Below, in pieces: positions 35,601-45,716 of a DNA stretch of 64,000 nucleotides. Source of the stretch: Hydractinia symbiolongicarpus (taxonomy: Eukaryota; Cnidaria; Hydrozoa; Anthoathecata; Hydractiniidae); contig NC_079879.1 of assembly GCF_029227915.1 (NCBI RefSeq), forward strand, positions 6,510,001 through 6,574,000. The letters are read 5' to 3'. Numbering within the stretch: position 1 is the stretch's first letter; each line of letters starts with the position of its first letter. Both the position numbers and the translations under genes were made by a program. The notes under the pieces were generated by a model that saw nothing but the letters and a program-made list of their open reading frames with translations, did not search any database and was not told where the DNA came from.

Positions 35601-38416
35601 CTGGTGAAATATGTAGTAACATGAAAGAATACTTTGAAGTAAATTCTCACTCCAAATGCACGAGAAACCAAAACTGTTTGCTGAAGATTCCAAAAATCAA
35701 ATTGGAAGTAACACGAGGCAGTTTTCGTTATATGGGAGCGAAAATATATAACAGTTTGTCACTAGATATACGAAAAGCGACAACTGTGAATGATTTTAAT
35801 CAAAAGATCAAAGATTTCGTATTTTAGATTATTATTTACCTAATATTTGTACGGTGGTTCTTAATTATACAATTATACATACTTAATTACATTTATAGTT
35901 TTCTATTTTTAATATATACTTAGTAAATTTACCCTTCTCTCGCACATTTGTTTGGATATAGTCTGTTTGGGTAAGTTTGTAATCTTCTCTGTCTATTATA
36001 TAAATATTTTTATTTTGAATAGTTTTCTACTTTTTAACATATCTATAGTAATTTTAGAGCATATTTTATATATAATTTATTTTTTTAAATCATTACTTTT
36101 ATATTTTAAACAGGACACATATTTATAGCAGTTTTTTAAAACTGAAATGTACATATCCTGTATAAATATTCTGATAAATAAAAAAAAAAATCTCAGTCGT
36201 TACTGTTTCAGATCCATTAAAGGTCCTTGCGCAGTATATTGTGCAGAAAGGTGATCCCGATGTTGGATATTTAATGCACATTTCTTGTAACATGCACGTG
36301 GAAAGAATTCCGATAAGATTAAGACCATGTTTTTACTTCCCTTAGCAAAAAATCGCACGTGGATTTTACACAGCTTTTTAATAGGTATCACAGAGGCATC
36401 ATCGTCCAATGGTTAAACGATGCGTCGCAAGAACTTTCCTTTACTGAGGAGATGTTGAAGAACGATGCGAAAAACTATCACTGCTGGCAACATCGTCAGT
36501 TGGTGTTGGAGCTCTTCAAATTATGGGATAAAGAGGTCGATTTTACGACTACGTTAATAGAAAAAGATATCAGAAACAATTCAGCATGGAACCAACGATA
36601 CTATGCCATTGTACACACTGGTGGGTTTGAGAAAGATGTCGTCGAAAAGGAGTGTGGGTATGAGGAATGGCTTTAATTGTCCTTTGAACCTTTTTAAATC
36701 GTTTCGTTTAACCAAAGAACGTCATTTTGTGCGATTATTTTAAACTGGGCTCTGCATACAGTTAGAAAGCGAGCAGAAGAACTGATCTTAGAAACAGAAG
36801 GGCACTGTAATTGTTTTACGTTTTTATCTAGTTCGGCTCTTATCAAACGGTCAAGAATTTTATTTTGATACATATTCAGCAAAGCTCTCACAAAAGTATA
36901 TTTTCTTTAGGTACACAATACAGATGATCAAAAAAGCGCCAAACAATGAAAGTGCATGGAACTACTTAAAAGGGTATATTATTTTAATTGAATATTACAG
37001 GACAATACCAGTGTTTGATAACTTTTGATTTAAAAAAAAACATGTTGCTTCTTTCCCTACGCTCGTTATTATTGAAGTTTATGCTGCTTTAAAGCCTATT
37101 ACCACCTAACTTTGATGAACTATCTTAAGGGAAATAATTTTCGCGAATTCCGAGAGTTCTTTCAATTTCGCAAGAAGTAGTTTCCGCGAAAATTATTAGT
37201 GTACTCACAAAATACACGAAAATTAATCCTTGCACTGTTTTGCGAAATGTAATTTTCGCAAAATTTGGATTTTTGAAACCGATTTACATTTTTTTTGTCT
37301 TTCTGATTTGCCTTAAGTCCCATGAGATATCTAGAGGAAAGATATTTGCGAAATGTTTCTAGAACACTTTAAATTTAATCAAAACGTGATTTTATTATCT
37401 GTTATTGGGTGCAGAAAAGAGAAAGGTAAAACTAATTAAAACGTGATACTTTTTTTATCGACCGCCTAAAGACGGTCACACCAGCGGTGAAGGGACTGAA
37501 ATCTCGACTCGCTGCAAACGTCTACCATTTTTTAAATGAGTAGCAAAGAATGACGGAGTTAATTATCTCCATAAAAATGCACTATCTCCATCAACTCACG
37601 CGTACGCTTGGTCCGATGGAACGCTAATAAAGACGCTAAAAAACATTTTTGCCGAACCCGCGAAATGTAAAATAAAGCTTTATTCGTGAAAATTTGTAAG
37701 TGCGAAAGTTGAAACTTGTCAGGTACACAATTCTTACGCAGTTTCGCAGAAAAAACTTTCCGAATTACGGGGGTTTGCATACATTCAGAATTTCGTGTAC
37801 AGCCCGTTGGCGGTCGCCTACCCACGTGTTTTACACTGCACTAGTTTGATATAAGGGAGAATATCTAATAATTAAAATAAGTTTGGGTTGCAAGAATTTA
37901 TTAAAATAGGAATAATCCAAGATTACCCATTAAGTCTTCGAATGTTTCAAAGTTGATCTCGTCTTTGGTCGTAGTTATTTCTGGATAAGTTAAAAATTTT
38001 CTGTGTTTTTTGTATTTTTTCGCTACTTCTATTAAGATGTAACTTGCCAGGTTTTTGTTGTTGTTGTTGTTAATTATCTGGTCTAGCAACAATGTAGCGT
38101 AAATTGTTGCACGCGTTCAACACTGGTGGCCTTGTGGTAGAGCGCTCTCCTCCAGTACGGAAGGTCTTGGGTTCAAACACCGACCGTTTCATGCTAGAGA
38201 CTATAAAAGTGTGAATCGTTCCTTTCTGCTTGACGTTCAGCATGAGAGTAGGATTGATATCTTAGACGGTTGTTTAGTTCAGCGGTTGTTGTGCTTGCAT
38301 GCATTCGGTAACTCAAATGGGAGCTTTAAATGCACTTGGACCCCCTTCGCAGGATCCTCTTTGATAACAGTTCCTATAGAAACTAAAGAGGCTATCCTGG
38401 GTAAATAATAGTAATG

Positions 38417-38483
<67 letters not shown>

Positions 38484-40144
38484 TAATATTGATAATAATG
38501 GGTGTTGCATGATGGGAAATAGTCATAAAACATGATACAACGTCGAAGAAAATGAACATGTTTTTTTTGTCGGATCAATGCTCCATTAGATCAATATCGC
38601 TCCGATTACATTCGTTTGCCAAACTAACGCCAAATTTTTATAAATTAACATATTTTTTACACTGTAGTAAAAGAGACACAAATAATATAGTACATAGTTC
38701 TTGTGTCAAACGAGTGGGACTCTTCTTTTCTAAAATATTGTAACAATCACTGCACTTGCTTAAACAGCGTTCAAGAAACCGTGACGTTCAGTATATTTTT
38801 CGAATGTTTTGGTGCTGACATTTCGATTGTTTCTATTTCGGTTAATTAAACGCAATACGAGGCGTACATATTTGCAAATGGTCGTAATGCAAACAGTGAA
38901 CTTGTGAATATTGCCTTGGGTTTAGCCTCCCTGTTTGTGCGAATGTTTGCCATTTCAAAAAGAAATTTTCATATTTAGAATTTTATCGGCGTCCGGTGGA
39001 ATAAATAAATTTTCATTGCTAAAGGATGATTTTGAAGACATGCTGCTAAATGGCTGCGATTCTCCATATCTGATTTCTTTTCTTGTCGATTTCTATGAAG
39101 AAGATTTAGAGAAAAACGGAAGAAATGAAAACACAGCGAAACGAGCGATCGAGGTAGGTTGTTGGTATCCGCCATTTAAAGTGACCGTTAATTAGAGAAT
39201 AGTAACTCCATGTGATAAGAAGATACCTGTATTAACTACAGTTGTCTATAATTAGCTACCTTAAAACTGTTGGTAGCCGTAGAAGCACTGTTCATATAAG
39301 AGTTTCGTAGAATTACAATCAGTAAAATGTAAGGGCAAATTTGTGCGCTTTTTTGTTATAATCCAAGCATGTTGATATTTTACAGTTTTACAGTTTTGTT
39401 AATATTTTTTTTGTCTTTAAAAAGAAAATAAACGTATTAAAAACTTTAAAAAAATAATGCTATCAAAGCATTGAGAAAAAACGTGTACGATTTCTTATTT
39501 GTCTTGAAACTCCTGTACCTTATATTAATGACGTTTCTGATTTCACTGGATTTCATCGACCGCTACATTTCTAAAGTTTTAGGGTAACACTTGATGTCGG
39601 AAACGCAATTAGCTACACCTAAAAAAAACAAAAATATATATATATATTTTTTTTTGGGGAGGGGGGGGGGATATTGATTTATCCTAAAGTCCCCAAAATT
39701 ATTTTTCCTAACATGTGGTAGTTATTTTTATTATCACCATCATTTAAAAATAGATTAACCATTATCTATGTTAGGGAAGACTTTATTATTATTTATGAGT
39801 ATCTTTCCCTTTAAAATTTTGTCAAAATCACCTAAAATATTAAATGTTTTTTTTTGTTTTTGTTTAAGTGTTTTCTCCTAAAATTCGAAAGAAAATTGAG
39901 TGTAATATTTACTAGTATTATAGTATTGTATATGTTGTTTACATTCACGCTTCAGTTGGCGTTAAGTTTGTGTGACGTTTTTTAACCTGTGTTTATGTTT
40001 GTTTGTGTGAAATCTCATAGTTGTTTTCATTTTCTCTCTCACTTTTAGCTGTGTACTCATCTGGCCCAGGATGTCGACTGCATACGCAAAGAGTACTGGA
40101 ACTACATGAAGCGAACGTTACAAAGTCGATATCTCACCTCGTGA
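29650..40144 (+). CDS. FNTA: Protein farnesyltransferase / geranylgeranyltransferase I alpha subunit, seven coding exons
   Basis: Coding exons: 29650-29779, 31650-31764, 31927-32031, 36385-36657, 36911-36973, 38979-39153 and 40049-40144. All are GT-AG and in phase, encoding 318 residues (human FNTA is 379, longer at both ends). The alpha subunit pairs with FNTB or PGGT1B in the cytosol to transfer farnesyl or geranylgeranyl groups to CaaX cysteines. PPTA helical-hairpin repeats are evident: [43 protein letters not shown] and [11 protein letters not shown]. The N terminus ([20 protein letters not shown]) and the late [15 protein letters not shown] segment match the family closely. The protein lacks the proline-rich N-terminal extension of mammals. 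Intron 3, 4.35 kb, carries a MITE and a dead LINE on the same strand; intron 5 carries a SINE. Splicing across intron 3 restores the conserved split Trp codon. Confidence 0.94.
32139..32676. mobile_element. MITE with perfect 24-bp terminal inverted repeats, pogo/Tc1-mariner type
   Basis: The termini at 32139-32162 and 32653-32676 are exact reverse complements, beginning CAGTGGACTCTCTATAACTC. TA directly flanks both sides (32137-32138 and 32677-32678), the target duplication of the Tc1/mariner/pogo group, and CAGTGGA-type ends are common in pogo-like elements. Extra TTCGAGTTATAGAG copies lie just inside both ends. There is no transposase in the 538 bp, so it is non-autonomous. It lies in FNTA intron 3. 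Confidence 0.9.
32840..36190 (+). mobile_element. Non-LTR retrotransposon (LINE, CR1/L2/Jockey-like group), full-span but inactivated
   Basis: From 33040 an apurinic-type endonuclease is readable ([20 protein letters not shown] near 33497, GDHDMVGY). It is followed by a reverse transcriptase ([63 protein letters not shown]) and a C-terminal segment to 35827. The frame is broken near 33447, 33500, 34040-34330 and 34915, and by stops near 35118 and 35162. The 3' end is an A-rich tail near 36180. Inserted in FNTA intron 3 in the same orientation. Clade assignment is by motif style only. Confidence 0.88.
37130..37320 (+). repeat. Dispersed GCGAAAATT-rich repeat, copy 2
   Basis: TTTCGCGAA, CCGCGAAAATTATT, TTTTGCGAAATG and then ACCGATTTACATTTTT with a CTTTCTGATTTGCC tail, the same order as at 27725 and 63775. 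Located in FNTA intron 5. Confidence 0.5.
38124..38499 (+). mobile_element. tRNA-derived SINE, copy 2, with (TAA)n tail
   Basis: The head (38124-38186) is tRNA-like. It has an A box TGGTAGAGCG at 38135-38144 and a B box GGTTCAAAC at 38170-38178, spaced as in an internal RNA polymerase III promoter. The body to about 38403 matches copy 1 at 12168-12423, and the tail is roughly 90 bp of TAA/AAT repeats. The poly-Tyr/Leu frames on the other strand come from this tail. Located in FNTA intron 5. Confidence 0.85.
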
Positions 40145-41232
40145 TCATAATATCACGTGCACATGTTATTTTTACACGTGGGTATTGACACGTGAGTTAA
40201 CACAAGTAACGAACCTAATGGCGTTTAAATTTCACTTGCAGAATAAATAATCAACAAATTTGCAATGCGGAAAAAAAGTAACGCATTTATAAATTGTGGT
40301 TTATATCTTAACTGTGATTAAATTTTCTCCGTAAATTGCCTCGTTTACATAATTGTTTGAGTGTGCATTGATGCAATTCCATGTTTCCTAATATATAAAT
40401 CCGATTTAGATTTCAAATTTTATCGCAACTTAAGCTCGCATATACTGTGTGGAATAGGAATTTAAGTAAAATCTCTTGCTCCAGTTATTTTGTTACAGAC
40501 TTGGACTGTGTGACGCTGTTTTTTATGTTTATTTTTAAAATGCTTGTGGGAATGCAACGCACTACTGCAATTAAGTGTTTATCATTTTGTAACCAAAAAT
40601 GACGTCACTCTCCTGCCAAGGACCTAATAAGAGCTCTTTAAGCAAAACCTCAGCGACCGCAATGAAATGGTAACTGCATTCATGGCTGATTATTGCTATC
40701 GTAAAAATGTGCTGCTAAAGCGAAGCGTGAGCTATTGAATGTTTTTCAGAAAGTAAATTTTAAAAACTAAGGTGGATGGAATTGACCCACAAATATTTTC
40801 TGGTTTTTAACCAGCAGTGAATTTATTTATTTATTTTTTTTCTCATTTAACGCCGACTAAATTAAAATTTTGTCTATCGCGAATTCAAACAAAGTTGCGT
40901 TCCGAATACATCGTCATTTGATTATTTATTTGTAACATTGGAAACATATTCAAAGCGTTCATCGTTATTGAACAATTCATCGCTTTCAATACTCTCTAAC
41001 AAATTTACGTACTTCATAGACCTTTTTCATTCTGCTTATATATCGATAAAAACGTACTCGACATTTTAAACGGCTATTTCGAATGTGATCTTCATATTGT
41101 CAAATTTGGTTTTTAAACAAATTTTGGAGTGAAGAAGGCATGTCAGTCAGCTAAACTTGTACACTGCTTGTATTTGTCAGTGAAAATTTTTATAGAAGAA
41201 TATAATTGTAAAAACCTGCTCCTTTTAACGAA
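40145..41232. other. FNTA 3' region and upstream region of the 189-residue gene
   Basis: No additional gene seen. The likely FNTA poly(A) signal is at 40242. A TGACGTCA octamer occurs near 40600. AT-rich sequence directly precedes the start at 41233. Confidence 0.45.
40242..40247 (+). terminator. Poly(A) signal AATAAA, FNTA
   Basis: Canonical hexamer 97 nt after the FNTA stop codon. Confidence 0.5.
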
Positions 41233-41802
41233 ATGTCGTCACGCAGGAAAACATCGGTGGCCACGCAAATGGCTATGCAAGAGTTAGAACGTATGTTGTT
41301 GGAGGAGAGGGAGAACGAAATGAAAGACAAAGAAGAAAAAAGACACAGAAAAATGTCCATTGGCACGCAGAGAATATACAAATTTATTGACACCTACTTG
41401 GATATGGAGGCGAGCGGTAAAAATGATCCTAACAATGGAGTGGATGTACAAACCTTGTTGGAGCAAGTGGAGAATTATGAAGGTGAACTATCTGAGTCTC
41501 TGGCGCAACGCAAGTTGGCGCTGCATAAAATAGACGAAGAACCTTTTACTCACAGTTCGGGTAATGATGGCCAACAGAAAAGACCGTGCGTTCAACACAG
41601 GCCTACCTCAACGTTAATTCAAGTTAAGCCGAAGGTTGCTATGGAAACGAGCAATGCCATACCGATTATTATGTTACTGCTGGCGACAGAAGCAGAATAT
41701 TCAACTAACTTCTACGAAAAGATCTGTTCATCAGCCAATTTGAAAGCAGCTTTTGGAAATCTTCAACAGGATGAAATGAATTTGATTAAAAAGTTGTTGT
41801 AA
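41233..41802 (+). CDS. Unrecognised 189-residue intronless protein
   Basis: One uninterrupted frame with a good A-rich start context. I do not recognise the family. Residues 1-45 are highly charged and likely helical (QELERMLLEERENEMKDKEE), flanked by two similar motifs, RRKTSVATQ and RHRKMSIGTQ; both fit basophilic-kinase (PKA-like) consensus sites. Residues 50-110 are acidic to mixed (VDVQTLLEQVENYEGELSES), the middle is polar, and the C terminus (IPIIMLLLATEAEYS to NLIKKLL) looks like amphipathic helices. There is no signal peptide and no clear membrane span. Biased, protein-like composition in an otherwise stop-rich neighbourhood argues that it is real. It could be a lineage-restricted gene or, less likely, chance. 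No poly(A) hexamer is evident nearby. Confidence 0.55.
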   Translation: MSSRRKTSVATQMAMQELERMLLEERENEMKDKEEKRHRKMSIGTQRIYKFIDTYLDMEASGKNDPNNGVDVQTLLEQVENYEGELSESLAQRKLALHKIDEEPFTHSSGNDGQQKRPCVQHRPTSTLIQVKPKVAMETSNAIPIIMLLLATEAEYSTNFYEKICSSANLKAAFGNLQQDEMNLIKKLL

Positions 41803-42120
41803 TGCTCCGCTTCAAGAAGAAGCTTGATGAATCTGCATATTGGAGAGCTGAAAAAAATGTCTTAAATTTGGGGTCTTTTATCGCTATTTTCCAATCTGAT
41901 GCTTTAATTTTCTTTATGTACATATACGCTGGTATAGGCACGGAGAAATTTTTATTAATTTTTTAAAAAAAAAAACGTAAGGAAATCTGCAAATTAAATT
42001 TATCGATTAAGAGCTTGACTGAGTTTTCGCAGGGTTTAACGCCGATTACGAAAAAATGACATGATTCTTTAATTTTTGGCGCGTTGGGCGCCGTTGTATC
42101 TTCATCTAAAGCGCGAGACT

Positions 42121-42549
42121 CAAGGTAGATTTCCATGCGACTGCATTTTCCGCTCGAGTGGAAAAAAAGCTAGAGCTTTTCCCTCCAGCATGCGCAATGA
42201 ATTAGAATGACGGCTGACTCAACGTATAAAGGGGGACATTGGAAGTTAAATTCATAAACTCACTATAAATAACAACTTTCCCTTTTTTATTGAAAAAATT
42301 TTCTCATCTTTTTTCGTTGTTGTTTCCTGTTACGTCTTCTTTTAATTCGCTGCTATAAAAACAGTGTTATTATTTTTAAATTTCGTAGCCAAATGTTCTT
42401 TTCTGTTTGCGGCAGCCATTTTATTCTGAACATCTTTTCTCTCAAGCGAGAAATTGAATTCCATTAGGTTCAAACTCAAGAGAACAATACTCCCTGACAA
42501 TATTTTCTGCGCTCGAGTGGAAAATGCAGTTGTATGGAAACCTACCTTC
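42121..42549. mobile_element. MITE-like element with roughly 38-bp inverted ends
   Basis: The left end starts AAGGTAGATTTCCATGCGAC and continues through TGCATTTTCCGCTCGAG. The right end, reverse-complemented, starts AAGGTAGGTTTCCATACAAC and continues through TGCATTTTCCACTCGAG. Only about five mismatches occur over 38 bp. The 350-bp interior lacks coding capacity. No convincing target duplication was found. Confidence 0.75.
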
Positions 42550-44807
42550 AGAGACAGAGATCTGGGGATGAGGTTGATTAGCATTGAGTTTAAAACAATG
42601 GATGACTTATAAAGGTTGTTAAAAGTTTACAGAACTTTGCGTATTTTTTACATGGCATGTCTACATGGGGTAAAGACGTTGTTGTTGAAATTCATTCATA
42701 CAATTCATTGTTTAGAAGCACAAGATCCAAAAGGCACATAAATTATTATTTTTAACTATATTCTCCTTTTAAAAAGAAGTTTTACCAATTTTAAGTGAAT
42801 GTTTCGTTTCTTAAATCGATTTCTTTGACTTCTGTGGTCTGTTATTTTCATTATCTATCTAAAGAAGAGTGTGAATTCCTTTTATTCTCAACAAAAAATT
42901 AAAACATTAAATCGCATGGAAAGTTAACCGACATTAACCGATATACATTGTGGTATATCGGTTAATGTCGTACGACATGACTTAATTTATTTATTGATTA
43001 AGATTTTTTGCCTACACAAGATTTTTAATGTTTTCTTGACGGAGATAATTGTTTAATTAAAAAATTTTTGTTCTCTTGTTAGCGCTATTCTTTGACCATG
43101 TCTGAAATTTAATTGCGTTTTAATTCTCAGAGAACGATAATAATTTTGAAACATTTAAAATAGTTTTATCACTGTGATTTTTTTTTCTGTTAGACTTTCA
43201 CTGGACATATCGTAAAATTAAATTAAATTTAAAATAATTGAAAAATTATAAAGTTCATCTTTTTCTTCCTTTATTTGTCTGACACCGGGGACATTTTTCC
43301 CGAAATTTTTTTAATTTTTTTTCAACAAAAGGCGTAACGATTAATTTTTCAAGCTTTGTCCTTGGTCTTTAATCGTTGAAAAAATATAAAAAAAAAAGTA
43401 AAAGATTTTTGATATCGTATTGTCTTTCCTGAGCCAAACCAACCCGACACAACACTGAAAAGAATTTGGAAGGCGTTTTATATTTATGAGAGTCCCGCTT
43501 AATGTAACCAATGAAGAAACTTGTCCTCGAAAAAAAACAATATTATTAAAACTATTAGTGGTAGATGACCACAATTATGAGCATGTAGGTAGTGGACAGG
43601 AGGTAATGATAGCCACAAGAAAAAGTGACTATGGTACGTACGATTACTTTTGATAACCGATTGTTTTTCTCCTAAACTGATTTTACAAAAAAAAAATTAA
43701 CTTTTTTAAAGAAAGAAAGCATTTTGAGAATTTGCTGGGTCGCAAACGAATTTCCTGCGGGTCATCAGAATACTGACCGCGCATTTTGATTGGTTTACTT
43801 TATTTGTTTCCTACTCGCGTGATCATTTTTGTTTTGAGCGCAAGTGGCCTCACTAACTTACCCAAACAAATATAAACAATTCCCGTACTTTTTAAGGAGG
43901 TAAAATGTGTCCACGCTGTTCTCAATTGTTGATTTTAATTCGAGGTTTGCCCTGTGAAATTATTTTTGCTAGATAAAGTGAAATTGAATTTCAGGGATTT
44001 GCTCCAACACATTTGCGTCAAAGCTTTTGTGTGGTTTGAGAGAAACTGAATTTTGATATCCTCGGAGAAGATAAAGGCTAGATCCCAAAAGGAGGTCTTG
44101 TCGAACAAAACGCCACAGAATCTGTGATTAATATTAAAGAGCTCAGTTTTATTTTTTTCTGTCTACAAAGGAAATTCATTCTGCTTTTATTAAGAACTAC
44201 GGCTTTTGGGGAATTTCGTGTACTTTAAAATTCGGGTTTATTTTCAAAACACGTGCAAGTGCATGAAAAATATTTTACTAATACTTCTGCTCACCCTCTT
44301 TACCTCCATTTGCAGCTGCAGTTTTTTAATTTTATACTTAAATATAAATGTATATATATATAAACCATGTTCAATTGACCCTAAAGTTGACGGGGAGGAT
44401 GCGAACGCTTTTTGTATTACGCGGGTATGGTAACAGCATTGGGCCATGTGAAAGGTCGTGTAAGGGTGTTCTTGCACTAAAAAATCTATTTTGATGTAAA
44501 TAATTGTAAACATGAACGGTGGATTTTTAATTGTGGCATTAAAAAAAGAATTCATGTAAATTTTAGTTTTTTTTAATTAAATTATTTGGTAATATTCAAG
44601 AGTTAACTACATAATAATGTCTGTATTGAGCCCCCTAATTATTGTATTAATCTGTTTGTTATTCACGTGCAGAGATATAATTTTGATTGGTTGGTTTTAT
44701 ATTAATGTTGTTTTTTCGTCATTTTTAAAGATGGTATCCAATGTAGCGAGATGATTAAATATTTTGAGTGCAGCGCTGGTAGCTAGCTAGACAAGTCACA
44801 TCGTACA
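42550..44807. other. Gene-free stretch upstream of the PP1 subunit gene
   Basis: AT-rich and without a supported gene apart from the hairpin at 42929-42970. The last several hundred bases presumably hold the promoter and 5' UTR of the downstream gene; no distinct promoter element was recognised. Confidence 0.45.
42929..42970. repeat. Perfect 18-bp inverted repeat with a 6-base loop
   Basis: Stem CGACATTAACCGATATAC at 42929-42946, loop ATTGTG, then its exact complement at 42953-42970. Pairing does not extend usefully outward, so it is too short for a typical microRNA precursor. It could be a binding palindrome, a transposon relic or a cruciform. Confidence 0.95.
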
Positions 44808-45716
44808 ATGCCTGATTGCTGTTTTGACGATTTTAATGTAGATTCTACAATGATTGCATACACGTTGAGAAATTCAGATAATCAAAGCAACAAGGATGCA
44901 CCTTGTATATTTGTACACAGTCCACCACCAACTAGAAAAATATCAAAGGTTGGCATGAGCAAAGATACATCTGATATAATGAAGAAAGATGAATCCATAT
45001 CACCTTTAAAATCCTGTATATTGCTGCAAAAGGATGAACATTCGGAGGTAAGGGTACCTGTAAAGAAAGCTAAAAGCGTGCATTTTGCAGATACTCTGGG
45101 TAAACCCTTAAAGTCAGTAAAAACTTTGTTTGATAATAGTGACGAAGACTTTGGATTAAGCTTTTTGAGTCTTCGAAGCACCACGAGAAAGACATTTTCA
45201 GTTGACATTTTCAAAAGAAATTGTGATGGGTTTGGTGATGTTTCAAGTCCACATAACAAATTGCTTAACTTTAAACAACCAGTTACTACAAAAGACTTTC
45301 AAATGAGAGTTGAAAATAATAATGTGTGTTTGGAAAATGTTGTATTTCGAGAATATGGTGTTTTTGCCACTGTGGCCGTTAAAAACATTTCTTATGTAAA
45401 GCAAGTTAGTGTTAAGTATACATTAAATAACTGGCAGACACATGAAACAATCAATGCAACATATGTTCCTGGGTCATCAACTGGATGGACTGATACCTTT
45501 TCATTTGAAATTATTCCTAAAGGTAGCATTAATGATATTTCTTATATTGAATTAGCAGTGTGTTACTCTGCTAACAACCAAGAACATTGGGACTCAAACT
45601 ATGGCAAAAATTATTCCATTTCGTTTCAAGGCAGAGTTGATTGTAAAAAAAAATCCGCAGACAATTATAATGGATTTATATTGTCTAAGCAAAACTTTAT
45701 TGGTTGGGCAACATAA
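44808..45716 (+). CDS. Protein phosphatase 1 glycogen-targeting regulatory subunit (PPP1R3 family), intronless
   Basis: The 302-residue single-exon protein has the two hallmarks of PP1 glycogen-targeting subunits. A PP1-docking RVxF motif, KSVHF, is at residues 89-93 in a basic context and is followed by ADTLGKPLKSVK, a typical PPP1R3 continuation. A CBM21 carbohydrate-binding domain spans about 155-275, starting FKQPVTTKDF and including NVVFREYGVFATVAVKN, YTLNNWQT and the conserved WDSNYGKNY. The family brings PP1 to glycogen particles, where it dephosphorylates glycogen synthase and phosphorylase. The intronless structure and length match vertebrate PPP1R3B/C/D rather than the long muscle form PPP1R3A. 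Several Ser-Pro and Arg-x-x-Ser sites in the first 80 residues could be regulatory. The exact vertebrate counterpart cannot be chosen, so no symbol is given. Confidence 0.92.
   Translation: MPDCCFDDFNVDSTMIAYTLRNSDNQSNKDAPCIFVHSPPPTRKISKVGMSKDTSDIMKKDESISPLKSCILLQKDEHSEVRVPVKKAKSVHFADTLGKPLKSVKTLFDNSDEDFGLSFLSLRSTTRKTFSVDIFKRNCDGFGDVSSPHNKLLNFKQPVTTKDFQMRVENNNVCLENVVFREYGVFATVAVKNISYVKQVSVKYTLNNWQTHETINATYVPGSSTGWTDTFSFEIIPKGSINDISYIELAVCYSANNQEHWDSNYGKNYSISFQGRVDCKKKSADNYNGFILSKQNFIGWAT

Noticed and set aside
38279-38578. Frames rich in Tyr or Leu on the minus strand
   Set aside because: They are the translation of the (TAA)n SINE tail.
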